Shown here one piece after another: positions 23,373-36,506 of a stretch of DNA of 64,000 bases. Position 1 is the first letter of the stretch, and each line of letters begins with the position of its first letter. Where the stretch lies: NCBI GenBank assembly GCA_013399115.1, contig VXAA01003138.1, forward strand, positions 206,139 to 270,138, in the 5' to 3' direction. The notes beneath the pieces were generated by a model. It did no database searches. It saw nothing but the letters and a program-made list of their open reading frames with translations, and was not told the DNA's origin. The stretch is from Anseranas semipalmata. Its lineage: Eukaryota; Chordata; Aves; Anseriformes; Anseranatidae. The translations under genes and the position numbers were made by a program.

Positions 23373-26300
23373 TTCCTGTTCCTCTTCCATAGGGAGAGCT
23401 TATTCAGTCCTAAAATAGAGGAGAGAATAACCCTATACCTTTTTTTCATTATGCACAGTGGGACTGTAGACATCCAGTTTAAACTAGGTACCGGGTTTAC
23501 AGATGGCTACATTTTGTTGAGATGAATCCAAGGCTTAGAACAAAAGAATGATTTCCACTCGATGATCTCACATGCTGATGACTAAGTCATGAACAAATAA
23601 GTCTTCAAATTTACTTGTAAGGAGGGAAATAATTTCACATAATAGTCTCATTCTTCCAAGCAAATGAAAGCTACTTCTCAATATTGCAACTATACCTTTC
23701 ATGGAACTGTTTTACACATTTTTTGTTATTATAACTATAGCAAATGCTTATACAATCAATCAATTCATATTGCAAGTATATCCACAGGCCATAATCAAAA
23801 CTTGGACCACATACAATCACATAAAATACTGCAATTATACCAGAATAGATAATATCCATCTGATTTGAAATACAAGTGCAGATCTATAAGTTTAAGATAA
23901 TTATGGCTGGCATTAAATATTTTCTGAACTATGTACAGAAATATTGCTTGTTACTTCTCCCCCTTAAATTCAGCAGAAAATAATCTGAAAGGTTATAAAG
24001 TGAACATCTGAGACATTTGTTCACATCTGTGCCTCATCCTGCAGAACATTTTGGTATACACAACTGCCTAGGACTGTTTTGATTATATTTATTTTGGAAA
24101 ACCTACACTTTGTCACAGCAGTGTTACAGGAGAATCAGAACAATAATTCCACCAAGAAGTCTATGTTGTGAAAAACAGGTGGTTAAAAGCTTTGATAAAT
24201 TTAAAGTTGTGCTGCCATTAGTTCAATCATATTAAACACTCATGTGTCCTTGTTTTCTTTACTTTTATCTCAGTAAAAGGTTACACTACTCATCAGTTTG
24301 TAAATGGCCTTAACGAACAGCTTTGTTTTTAACACTAGCCTGTCATATGGACTCTAAGCATCAAATAACAAAAGGGAGTGGTGCTTTCTCTATCCCAGTG
24401 CATATGGCATTCATGTATTCATAGCACCTTTAAGCATATCGATCTGATTTTTCTGCAGCTTGCAAAAACATTTACAGTTTCAAATTTTTGCAATATTTTC
24501 CAAATGGATCATATATACATATTTAGTAATTGATAGGCTTGGCATTTGGTATCCTTTTCTTGGACAGACAAATATGCAGAGATCTTAAAAATAAATTCAG
24601 CCCCCAGGAAAATAGTGTGAATGTGAGGGTACTTGGAAACATCTCTCTAAATGGGACTTAGGTATTACATTTCTTAGACGGCATGTTGGAATGTTAGATG
24701 GGAAAAGCGGTTTTATCACCCTCCTACAAGGGTGGGTACTGGCAATTGTAGGCTATTAATATTAAACAGATTTACTTTTTGAGAAGTGGAGGTCTGGTCT
24801 CTTGGAGTACTCCCTAGGATGGTTTGCTTTGCTGACTGGGAGAAACATGACAAAAGGCAAATTTCACACCTTGGCTCTACTACAATGAAAACTGAGCTAC
24901 ATGGTAAGTGTGAACAAAAAATATGAAGGAAGTAGGCTGTTTTCTTTCTTTTTCTCTCAAGAAATTCTAAGCATCTTTGAGAAGAGAAAGATGGAATTAG
25001 ACAGCAGTTTTACATGAAAAGCTGGAGGGTTTTTGGAACAAACTGTTTTGCAATTCTAGACAAAAGGCAGGGTTTTTATCTTAACAGGTCTCAATCTATT
25101 TTAATTAGACTCGAATTCTGGGAATAGGCTTACCAGTATTTAAAATATGTTTTATCACTATTTTTACTTTTAACACTTTAACTGACTTAGTGGTTGGTTA
25201 AACTCAATGGCAAAAATTAGCATTGCTGAGGGACAGAAATTTTCCAGAAATTTCCTCTGTTCAAGGTTTGATTGTTTACTATGTACAAAAGGATGAAAAA
25301 ATTATATATCTTTGGAATTGCACTTTTCTCTGATTAAAATGCATCTTTGTTGCAAAATGATTTGACTTTTTTTCAAGGAATCTAATTTACATTTATCTAA
25401 TTGGTTTTCAATGACTTTCTAGGAGTAATTGGAAAACATTTTAGACACTGTCATCTAATATCATTTCATATTGGATAGAAAGGTCTGGGCTTAGCTATTA
25501 GTTCTCTATCTATAAATACTTATTGCAGCTTTCCCTGTTTAAACAGAAAACTTTCTTGTATACCCACTGCTCTGTTCCAAGTTGCCAAGCTCAAGCAGCC
25601 AGTGACTTAGGATAGAATTTTGTTGTACAGCCTACTTCCAGGAGTGCTTAATTTTCTTACACTTAGTAAAAAAAAATTATTGAATCCCCCAGAAGTATAT
25701 GAGTATGTACTACCACTACTATTCTTCCAGTTTAAAACAGAACAAGAACAAAGAAAACCACCAAAACCCAGAATCCATTCTTATAAGGAAAAGAGCTTGA
25801 GACCTGCAGGATTTTTTGAGACTCTGAAACCCTGGTGGACTAAAGCTCCTCCTAGGCTGATACTGGTGCCCTAAACAATAAGAGTAATTCAGAGCTATTC
25901 TGGATTTAGTGTTTCTTTTCTTATTTGAGGTGACTTCTCAGCACACAAAGTCTTGGTTATTTGGGTTCTTCTGTTGGGCTTCTATCAGGAATCTCTGATC
26001 CTCTGATGCACCATGTATCGTTGGATAGTCATCCAACTATATTTATAAGAAAGTCACTGTTGCCTGCTTTTATGGCAAAATATTCTGCATAGATGGACCA
26101 AACTTTGCCACAGATTTGATTCAGTTAATCTTTCAGCACTTCCCATCTTGCTTGTAAACCTTCTTTGTATCTTGTCTATCATGTCTGGGATTGGTAAATA
26201 ATCACTGCTAAGGAAGGAATATTGCTATTATATATATATACTAATATTACAATTTTTTGTTTGTTTCTGTTGATGTGTAATGTTCTGTTAAGAAAAACAA

Positions 26301-26884
26301 GTGGGTAGGATGAAGTTCCCTGGGTGGAAAAATTGTTCCTTCCTTGGAAATTCTGTAGTTCATTTGGGGAAACAAGCTTTCAGAGTGAAAGTTGGTTGGC
26401 AAAGAGTAAAAAAATCACAGCAAAGTCCAGCACAACTGAGTGGGAGAGCTGGCTGAGAGAAGCAGCAGGCAGAGGCAACCAGGCATCAGAAATGAGGAAG
26501 GAAATTTCCTCAGAGACACAAAGAGATGTGCCAAAATTGCTACTGAGTTGGCTAGAAATTAAGACCATCCCTGCAGAGAGACAGTAGAGAGTTGTATATA
26601 AATGCTTTTTTTTTCATCTTGTTTGACCAAGTTAGGGTGAGCTATATTTATGGAGTTGTCCTAATGTGTATTCAAATTAAATCTGTCTTTCTTCAGGCTA
26701 AAAGTCTTTCAGCCTCCTTTGGTGAGTTCACTGCAAATGAATGGTCTCTGCAGATCTACCTCAAAGCACTAGCCAACTCTGAGTACTTTCAAAATGTTAA
26801 AGGCTCTTATTGTCAGAGCTCTGACGTGGCTTTTCTACAATAACTATAGGTTGTATAAGCATGGATATATGTTTTTACAGTATT

Positions 26885-26912
26885 TGTGTGTGTGTGTGCA
26901 TGTGTGTGTGTA
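26885..26912. repeat. (TG)n microsatellite
   Basis: TG repeats with one CA interruption. Confidence 0.9.
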
Positions 26913-27213
26913 GGTATAAAAATGCGCAGCCTAACACCTAAATGTTAGGTGAACTCCCTTCGTTAGAGATAGGTTGGCTGTAACAGCCGAAATCAATGCA
27001 GACCAGTTTACTCTGCTTTTCTGATGGTAGACCAGGCTTACCTACCTAGCTATGATATGAAAACAACCATATGCTTTTTCTTTCTTTATATACACAAAAC
27101 CACAGATGAGAAGATGCTATACTTGTATTATAAACATTATCTTTCACCATGCTAAGTTTTCACCATAAAGCAATGTAAAGATAGATATACACCATTTCTT
27201 TTTTATTTTTCAG

Positions 27214-27299
27214 ATGGCTATGCAAGATTGCACCCTGTGGACCTCTACTCGCACTCACTAACCCCGTGTAGCTGTGCACAGAATTTGCAATACAGTTAA
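27214..27299 (+). other. Candidate terminal coding exon (weak)
   Basis: A near-ideal acceptor precedes it: a tract of C and T with one A, ending TTTTTCAG (AG at 27212-27213). In the frame starting at 27216 there are 27 open codons, beginning GYARLHPVDLYS and ending NLQYS, then TAA at 27297-27299. No donor is needed if this is a last exon. I do not recognise the peptide and cannot see the preceding exon. Another frame opens with ATG GCT ATG but stops after 15 codons. It may be a pseudo-exon. Confidence 0.2.
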
Positions 27300-28967
27300 G
27301 CTCCATCATCCTAGTTCCATAATGACGCTCTGTATTCATAATGTCATAGCAGCAGGGGGTGGTAGTAGTGGGTGACTGTTACAGGAATGATCTATTTATC
27401 TGGTTTGAATTTTGTTTTAACTATTTGTTCACAGTAAATCAAGCATTCTTAGCCAACCTCATTCAACATGCTTGGGCGGAAAGCCAGATTCCACCATGCT
27501 TACTGAGTACCACCTGACAGCCTGCTTAACCCTTTGCAAACAGTGGTACTGTTTGCCTAGAAAGAGACTGCCCAGAGAGATTAAGGTTTGTAGAATTCAA
27601 CCCCATAAGAATAATAAACGGAAACTAAGAATAGGTTTCTAAACATCTAAAGCAATGTGATTTCTCATCTAATCACCTAAATTCCATTTATACCTACAAA
27701 AGGAAGTAGGCATATCCAAACATTGATGCATCTTTTTTCTAAAATAGGAACCTGAAAGAGCTTTCTTTGTTGTTGAAGAAGGGTAAATAGCTCAGACTTA
27801 AATATCAAACCTCAAATAGCTAAAATTTGAAGAGGTAAATCCTACTCTAAGATACATATCCATGGGACTGATGCATTCACTGAAGAGCTGCAAGTTGGTG
27901 GTACAAAAAGGGCAACAATAGCTATAAGAGGACTCCATATATGTTATATAAGGTCATTACATCTTCCCTGTTCAGTACTGTTGTTTTGGTCCATGAGTGC
28001 ATGTCGAAATGCTGCACAGATATAATGATTTAAATCTTCTGAAGGAATATGGCTGCAATCACTTCTATGCCCCCTTCTCTAAATTAGCATCTGTGACCCA
28101 GTTGCATAAGCAGTTTTTCTGGCAGCATTGAAGACTACTTCCTACTACCCCCATTGTAGTTTTTATGGAGCAGAGCCATTTAACATGGGTTGAGCTTCTT
28201 CTTCAAGGGTTGGGCCCAAAGCTGTTGACAAGTTTTGCATTTGCAATTGGTTTGCTCCCTCCTGGGCTTGTGAATAACAAGAAATGGATAGTGTCTCAGG
28301 ATCAGACATTTCATGATAAAACAATAAGGGTTGGATGAACTGACAGCTTTTCTCAATGTTCTAAAATGCTCATTAAGTTAGACATTGTTTTGATTTTTGA
28401 GTGAAAAACTCATTTGCAAGCACTATAGTCAGAAGGAAAAGAGTAGTGTGAGATAGATAAAACAGTCAGACTGTAGCACTATTATCCTGGAGCAGACGAA
28501 AGAACCTAACATCTCTCCCAGACAACACAGAAAAGTAATTTTTAAATGGAAAAAGAAGCTCTTTTCACTTAGACTCCAGCTGTTTTGTTGGACCCATACT
28601 CTAGCAAATATCAGTTAAACTTTGTTCTCTCTTTTGGAAACAAAACTAAAATTATTTTCAGTCTCAGTATTTCACAGTCTTTTGCAATGAAACAAACAAA
28701 AAACTGTAACGTCCCATGCACCAGTTGAGAAATGAAGACCCCATGGCACTTTTAGAAAGAATAGGTGAGTTAGTTCCAGTGCGGTTTTGACAATTATGCA
28801 CTCTCTGGTTTGAACTGTCTTAACATTCAGCTATAAAAAATACTTTTCTTCACTTTCTTTAAAGTGCTGTGCCATGCTTCTGCTTGCTATTGAACTATTG
28901 CTGCCAATGCCAGACCAGCAGGGAATAAACAAGATGAGCAAAACTTTATGAACTGAGCAGGCTGCTC

Positions 28968-28985
28968 AAAAAAAAAAAAAAAAAA
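28968..28985. repeat. Poly-A (18)
   Basis: A homopolymer run of 18 A with no polyadenylation signal directly upstream. Confidence 0.9.
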
Positions 28986-29223
28986 TCAGAACTTTTCAAT
29001 TCCTTTTAGTTTATTCCTAAATTGCTTGTATAATATGTTTATAATCAAAATATAAGGACTTTAGTATGAAGATCATCTTCTGGTTATGAATTAGGAAAAA
29101 AACTTTGACTAAAATTTTTTTATTTTTACTTTAGCATTTTTATCTCATTATCTACACTAGTTCTTTACAAAAGTAGGAGTTTTAAGGAATGACTGGTTCG
29201 GAATTGTTTCTGTAGTTCAGCAG

Positions 29224-29248
29224 TCTGTTCTCTCCCAGAGAGAACAGA
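29224..29248. repeat. Perfect 11-bp inverted repeat, 3-nt loop
   Basis: Arms 29224-29234 and 29238-29248 (TCTGTTCTCTC and GAGAGAACAGA) are exact reverse complements around CCA. It is the tightest hairpin noticed in the window. No T-run or miRNA-length stem extends it, so a known RNA class is not supported. Confidence 0.85.
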
Positions 29249-31564
29249 TCAGTCTGGTACTAGCAATGGCCAAACTGAGTATCTCATATCCTAATCTAAA
29301 TTAATTAGGTATCGGATATGAGTCAATATTCTGGAAGACGTACTCCAGCTTTCTGGTTCTGTTGTCATAATGGATCTATGGATCAGATCTATGGATAAGA
29401 ATGGGGTCCCTGGAAAAATAAGAATGCCAATCATAAAAGGTTATTCCTTTCCAAAAGAGAAAAACAAGCAGAAATTAGATTTTTGTCTAATTGAAAGTAC
29501 AGAAGTATAACTCAAGCTAAACCCAGGATATTTCATTCACTACTATATAGAATACTTAATTTTCCTCCCTGCTAAATTGATTTTAAAACATAATGAAATT
29601 AAGTCTAATTTTCATTGTGTATCTCTGTTTGCTTGGATCAATAACAAAAAAGTATTATATAAAAAATAAATGCATGGTAGGTTAATCTGGCTAAAAAGTC
29701 AACTGAGTGGAAGAAGTGGCTGAGTTAAACCCTTTCAGGAAATACTGTGGCCTGCATCTTAGATGAAGTGGTAAACTCTGCTGGAAGACACACACTGCAG
29801 ATGTCCTTCTGCATTCCTTTTAAGGACACAGACTCCAGAGAATTTGTTATTTCATCATTACAAGTCATATTTTATGTTTAAAATATTTATAATATTATTT
29901 TATTGAAGCTTAATCTTCAGTTAGGACACAAGGACATTTTTATATGCCTCCATTTTCACAGCATTGTGTACACAGACTAGGCCTTCAGGGCAAGTTTTAT
30001 TGTGCCAGTGTAACATATGTTCCCAATAGGTAAGTGACACATGAAAGAAAAGGAATGTGATTTAATGTTTCAATTTTATTGCTTGCAATTTAACATATGG
30101 CAGTGAAGAAGATACAATCAATAAAGCTACATGAATGTGAAAGCACACAATAAAAGATACCTCAGAAAGACAGTCTGATTTAAAGATTTTTTGAATCTAA
30201 ATAGTCAAATAATTCAACACAAAAATTGTATTTACGGTCTTGGTCTCCTTTTTATTGGCAAGTTCCTAGTGAATGGTTAATGATTTTGTAAACTTCTTCC
30301 AAAAGTCTTGTGTAGATTTTGTACTTCACCCATTTCCTTTGCACTGAATGAACATTTTCTGAAAGAACTTAACACTATGGGAAAAGTAAACTTCTATCTG
30401 ATTTGGCAAAAATGTCCCATTTTACTGGAAAAGTACCATGAAAATCTGGAAGTTGCCATTTTATTTGCTAAAAAAGATCTATTTTTTTTAATAAAAACTT
30501 TTTTTTTCCCAAAATTAATGCTGTGGAGAGAAATTGAAATTTTAATGAAAAATACATATTTTCTACGAAATGACACATAAAAGAATTATCAGCTTTATGA
30601 TGTCTGTAGTGTAAGATCCCTACCAGTTTATTAAGTAGTTCTGAAACCAAAAGCTTACTATTTTGGATTTGAAATAAAATATTTAGAAACAAAATTTGAA
30701 TTCCAGGCAGATGAACTTAATGACTTAAAATATCTTATTTTATAACTACTTACATTCAGTCAGCATAACTAAGGACTAAAACTGGTGACCCAAAGGATAA
30801 AAAAGTGAATTCTCAGGAAATTATTCAATCTCCGAATTTCATGAAGTTTTATTCATCAGGACAAAAGAAAGAAAAATCTTGAATTGGTCTTCTTTAATTT
30901 ACAGAGAATTTAGATGTTGATTCTGAAAGTAATGTTTTTTTCAGAAACAGTTTACCATGGCCAGTATTTACTGTATATTAATAAAACACTATTACAGGAG
31001 TTGCATCTTTTTTAACATTCCATGCGACTAATTTGGTTATAGTGCTTGCTTTTATTGAATATAACCTAGTTGTCACAGGGAATTGTTAGGATAGGATAAT
31101 TTTTAAGACAACCTAAAACTTCACTGTAATTTGTTTTCCCTTTTGTAATCAGCTTTTACTTCAAGGAAAGAATGAGATTTTCAGATCCACTTTCTTTTCT
31201 GTTTGTCTTATTAATCTTATTTTAGAATGCTTATATAAATGTTTGGTACCTACAGTGACCTTATTATGGTCACAGTCTTGGATGACATACATAGATAGTT
31301 CAAGGAGCATATCACAGAGATCCCTGAAGAAGTAGTGGTCTTTTACAGGAGAGTAGCATGGTGCCAGTTGGATTTACCAGGTTAAGACCAGCCTCAAGAG
31401 TTGCCTCCCTGTCTAACATGGGGTTTTCCTCCGTAAGTCTTCCTCATGAATATGTTCCTATCAGCTAGAAACTATCAAGTTTCAACCTCACTATGATATA
31501 AGCATTAGGCAAAACAGTACCTAAATCACTTCAGGGTCTTGGCATATGTGGAACTTATATGTAT

Positions 31565-31660
31565 TATTCCAGTTTCTTCATACATTGTAGAACCTGATTC
31601 TCATGCATATACTATTCCAGTTTCTTCATGCATTGTAGAATCTGAATCCATGTAGGTATT
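31565..31660 (+). repeat. 48-bp tandem duplication, two copies
   Basis: Two adjacent units, each carrying ATTCCAGTTTCTTCAT followed by CATTGTAGAA, differ at a few bases. The period is 48 bp. It is probably a local duplication that has since diverged. Confidence 0.85.
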
Positions 31661-33726
31661 CCATTATGATCCCTGATTGCCTGTAAATGCCTCTTCTGTG
31701 ATTGTGTTGAACACATGGTACCTATTTGCTTTCTTGTCACATTTTATGGATTGTGAAGCTCCTTAGGATATGGCTTGTAATAAAAGTTCTATTTAAGAGA
31801 TGATTGCAATTTTATATGCATATATATGTAGGAAGAGAGAAAAGACACTTGTTAGATGTCATCTACATTCATGTGTGCATTCCCTGTCATTATGACATGA
31901 AGAATTATCCAAAATGTTTGTAAAACCTGTGGGAGAACGGTAAAACTGTCAGGAATTTCCATGAGGCTCCTGTTGCAACATACTACTTCTTTCTGTCTTC
32001 TGGGTTAAGTTGACACAAAGGCTGCCAGATTCATTCATCCTCTTCTATCTTCTATCCTGCTTCATTTACCTTTGCCTCAGTGGTGGGACATGGAATATGA
32101 AAGGAATTTGCCACCAAGAGACAGGCATTGTAGTCATATACACCTCCTATAAACTGATGCAGCTGGAGTCCTAGACCCATAAAACTGTAGTGTGGGGGTG
32201 CCATATGGAAGAAAAATTCCATAATCTGTGAAGCATTTGATCCCCTTTTAAATTGTCAATATATATCTTCTACACTTACCACTGAAGATGGAAATACTTT
32301 GTAACATAGTAGTCATATGCTTCAGGTGACCACAGAAGACTAGAGCAAAACTAATCAGATAAAAATAATTTATATTTCCCCAAGCAAGTGTCCAGTAGGT
32401 TTCTGTACAAATCCTATGTGACAAGTTTTCTGTCATGACATACCTATGTACATTCTCTAGCTAACTAAATTCTCCAACTATTGGCTAAAAAGAAGTCCAC
32501 CATACCATGGTAACTGCCTAACATTGCAAAGAATGTTGCCTTTGGGAACTAAAAAGGCACCAGCAAAAACACCAGGCCTTCCTTACAGTGATATAATTAA
32601 AGCAAAGTCATCTGCTTATTTGGGATCAGAAAAGAACCTTCTCTGTCTCTCAGCACAAATAAATTGGGAAATCTCCTTTAAGTAGGTTACCGTACTTACT
32701 CCTATGTGTCTTTGAACAGTGCTTCCCAAAAAATTATGAGTTTGACTAAAAACCTGACCCGCCTTCACGTGCTGGCAACCTGAAAGAGCAAATTTAAAGA
32801 ATGAGTTATTTCATTACAAACATCTGTACATGACTGGCCTTATAAGATATATGAAGGAAATGGCTAAAAACCAAAGCCCTCAACAATTAAGTCACCAGCC
32901 CCAAAATGCTGACTGCCTGATAGTTGCTGTGAGAGTGCCCAGGCTGTCCAGCCAAAAACCACCTCAACTATTCACCCCATGTGACCAAAGCCACAACTAT
33001 GGGAAACAGCTTTACAGAAATTCTTTTCAATACCCTCCCTTTTCCACAGCCCTTGCCAGCCTTCTACACAGTAGGATCCCTGGAAACAAGCTCCAAACCC
33101 TCTCTTTCCTGACACATCCATGATGAACAGCTGCAACTCCTTAGGCACTGAATGCAGCTGCCTTGAGCTGTGCCATTGAAATAATCCAAAAAGACAGCAA
33201 AAATGGAAATACATTATTGAGTGTATGGTTAGTGGTCTTCGTGCATCAGCTAGATGGGTGGCTTCCAATTCGTATTGCTGAGGCTGCTGGAAATCATGCA
33301 AGAAACACAAGTCTGGTTCTTTTTTCAGTGTTTTAGTTCTGGAGTTATTTCTGGGTAAGGAGAAAGTGAAGAAGACCAAACAAGATTCTAATGTTCCCTT
33401 CTCTTCCTTCTTGGTTAAATTCTTAACTGATACTATTACTAAAATTTTACTGCCTTCAAGGGGACTCAGTCCACATCCAAGAGACCAGTTTGTGGTCCTG
33501 GGTATAATGGTTCACTGCTGTTTGATGATATCTGAAGAAGTTCAGATGCAGAGAGAAGAAAAATCTCATTAGCATGGCTTTCTATTTAGGCTAATTAGTA
33601 GGCAGCTGAGAAGCAGGTTATATTAGCTGAGAAGACCACTTTATGAACATGGCTTATATTGATTCCAGCACCTGAGGTTGCTCAAAGAGGACATTGCATT
33701 GTGGTGTTGATATATCCTAAATCAGA

Positions 33727-33746
33727 TTATGTTATGTTATGTTATG
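33727..33746. repeat. (TTATG)4 microsatellite
   Basis: Four exact TTATG units. Confidence 0.9.
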
Positions 33747-33926
33747 ATTTGATTTACTGGTTAAAAAATGCTTGAATGCAGGTAACATAACTTTCCCTTC
33801 ACTCAACTCAGTGCTCAACAGCATATCTGGGCAGGCTTAAGCTTGTATGCTGTTTTATGAAACTCCAAGTTGGCTGGGTGCTTCCTGTGAGGCCTACAGC
33901 AATTCCTACCACCAACATTGCAAGGA

Positions 33927-33960
33927 AATAAAAGACAACTGTGTGAAAAAAAAAAAAAAN
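33927..33960 (+). other. AATAAA plus poly-A tract, ending in an N
   Basis: AATAAA at 33927-33932 is followed 13 nt later by 14 A (33946-33959) and a single N at 33960. The spacing is that of a polyadenylated mRNA 3' end, so this could be the end of a retroposed transcript or a genuine poly-A site with downstream A. It may equally be chance next to a homopolymer. The N shows that the tract length is not resolved. Confidence 0.3.
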
Positions 33961-36477
33961 TTATTTGTAAAAAACAGTGCCCCACAGTGTTCTATTCATG
34001 GCACAAAATCACCCATCTGGGAAACTTTTGCATGATTATTGCTTGAAAACATTCTTCTTATCTGATCAAGTGTTTCTTAGGAATTTCTTCATAGACTGGG
34101 GTCATGAAACTGTTTCAGAAAGACATGATGCTTGCTGCCTGGTGCTGAGAACTGCAGTCCCAGTCCAGAAAAATGCTTGGCTCTAAGCAAGCTGGCAGCT
34201 CCTTTATTAACATATGTGAATGGTATCATGATTTCAGAAGTTAAGCAAGGGCTTAAACAATTTTGTTTTGTGTTGCTTTCTTATTTCTACGAAGCAGGCA
34301 GAAGTTTTCAGTGTATTTTCTACAGCTTATTTTACACTTTCCTCTGTTCCTGGCAAGAGCTTGTGACTCTTGTAGTTCCAATTTCCTCTTGAAATTCATG
34401 AAGTATAAAATATCACACTGTATATGGTTAATTTGCTCTTGACTTGCTAAAACGCCTAGTCCTAAGAAAACCTTATAAGTTATTCTCTAGCAGGCTCAAG
34501 TGGGAATGGCCCAGCTGCCTCTCAACTTAAAACTGGCAGTGAAAAGAAAAAAACATCTAGTGATTTTTTTTGACAATGTAGGTACTACCACAGTGTTTCT
34601 TCCCAAGAAATTGGCACTGGGAAATAAGGCAACAGATTTTCTTTTTTTTCCCTTAGAGAGTTTTCATAAGGGAAACAGAAGGAGACTATATTTGCCTTAC
34701 TGGTATATACTGCAACTAGTTAAATTTGGGCAAATGTAGAGTTTGCAGTCAGAAGATTAATAATTTTAATTTCAGTTATCTAGGGCGAACACCTTTTCTT
34801 TGTTTTGTCTTCACTATGCTATTAGCTTTTCATCTGCACCAAATGCTAATAGTTACCAAACAGTGCAGTAAGTTAAAATAGATTCTTAATTTCCTCTCAT
34901 CGCAAGAACACAAATATTACCGAACTAAGTTCAGGCAACCAGGCTTTTTTCAGGATCAGTATGGCAGAATCAAAAACCTATGAAGTTCATTGATGTGTAA
35001 ATATGCAGTGACATTTTTAAAATGTGCAATGACTTTTTAAGAATAGGCATGCACAGTGAATATGAAAGAACCATTTAAGTTTATCAGGGTACTGTGAACC
35101 TGTGTTTCAGTCTGGTAGTGAACACTGGATTCAGGCACAGGCTCATATACTTCATTAAGAAACCTGTAATTCTGCTTGTTAAGCTGAAGGCAAGTAAAAA
35201 ATATATTTGCTACATCTGGGTTGCAAGATGAAAGCATGGGATTCATGATTAACTATGCATCTGTCTTCGATAGGAGACAGCAAGCAATAACTTGTTCTCA
35301 CTGTATATAACACCTTCCAGACAAGAAATGCACAGTGGTCTCCAAATTCAGGGTATCTTCAGAACACTTCAAAGAGTTATTTCTTTCCTAAGAGGTGTTA
35401 TTATCTCTATTTTACAGCTGAAAAAAATGGAGCAACGACGAGCTAAAGTCAATCTTTTCAGCCATTAGTTCCCTAAATAACTCCTACTTGCGTGTTTTAA
35501 AGTTTTATTCTGGCACCTGTCAGAGTAGTGTCCAAGCTCCTCCCATGTTAACTCAAGATGTTGGACGTATTTCAGCTTGACAACTATAATTAGTGCCTAT
35601 ATAAGTAGAATTCAAGTCATCTGCGGTTGTTCACCATTAAGCAATCAGGACACACTTTAAAGTACCTACATTTACATTTAGAAATCTTCTGATAGAAATG
35701 CAAGTGAAAGAGGGAAGTTCGACGAGTGTCTCAAAATGTCTGAGCTTGCAACTGACAAGTACAGGGTCATTCTTTCTTTTGAAAGAAAGGATGCAACAGT
35801 ATATAGAGTTATATAAAACAACAAATGGCGTATGAGGAATGTTTGCAAATGGTTTCAAAAGAATAAATTAAAATTTGTCATCAAGTATCTACTTCGTTCT
35901 CCATTTTATTAGGGAACATGGTGAATGAAAAAATAAAGTCAATTTTGACATTACACTTGAACATTAAGATAAATTCTATTTATTAATTCTTCTTGCAAAC
36001 ATATTTCTAGGATAACTTGCAGGGTTAAATAAACATTACATACAGGTACATTATTAACACACTTATAATGAAAGATATTTACTCATCAAAGAAACTAACA
36101 ATGTATTGCACTTTGGAATGGGACACTTGACTGGCCTTTCCAAGGTGCTCATACAGATAATAAGTCCTAACAGCTGCCTAAGACTTTTTGAACTTGCAAT
36201 AGTCATCAAAGAAAAGGTAAATTTTAGAGATTCCAGGGGGTAGTCTTGTAATGTAATTGCTCTAAACCAATTCTGTAAATATTTTATTGGTGAAATCCCA
36301 TGAATACTTTCACAAATGGGTGCATGTTCGTGACCTAGATAAAAGTACTTCTTTTTCTACTAATTAATATCAGTAGCTAAGCCTTTACTAATCCACATGA
36401 ATTATCGTATCAGTGTATTGCTGCCAGTTTTATTGTTTTGTTGTTTTTGTTTGTTGCTGTTTTTTTATTGTTCTTTC

Positions 36478-36506
36478 GTTTTGTTTTGTTTTGTTTTGTT
36501 TTGTTT
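36478..36506. repeat. (GTTTT)n microsatellite
   Basis: About five GTTTT units in a wider T/G-rich stretch from about 36430. Confidence 0.9.

Noticed and set aside
29224..29248. Steroid receptor response element
   Set aside because: Half-sites TGTTCT and AGAACA are in the inverted order and wrongly spaced for a known element.
32972..33379. 135-codon minus frame overlapping a 97-codon plus frame
   Set aside because: No recognised similarity; opposite-strand overlap and length fit chance.
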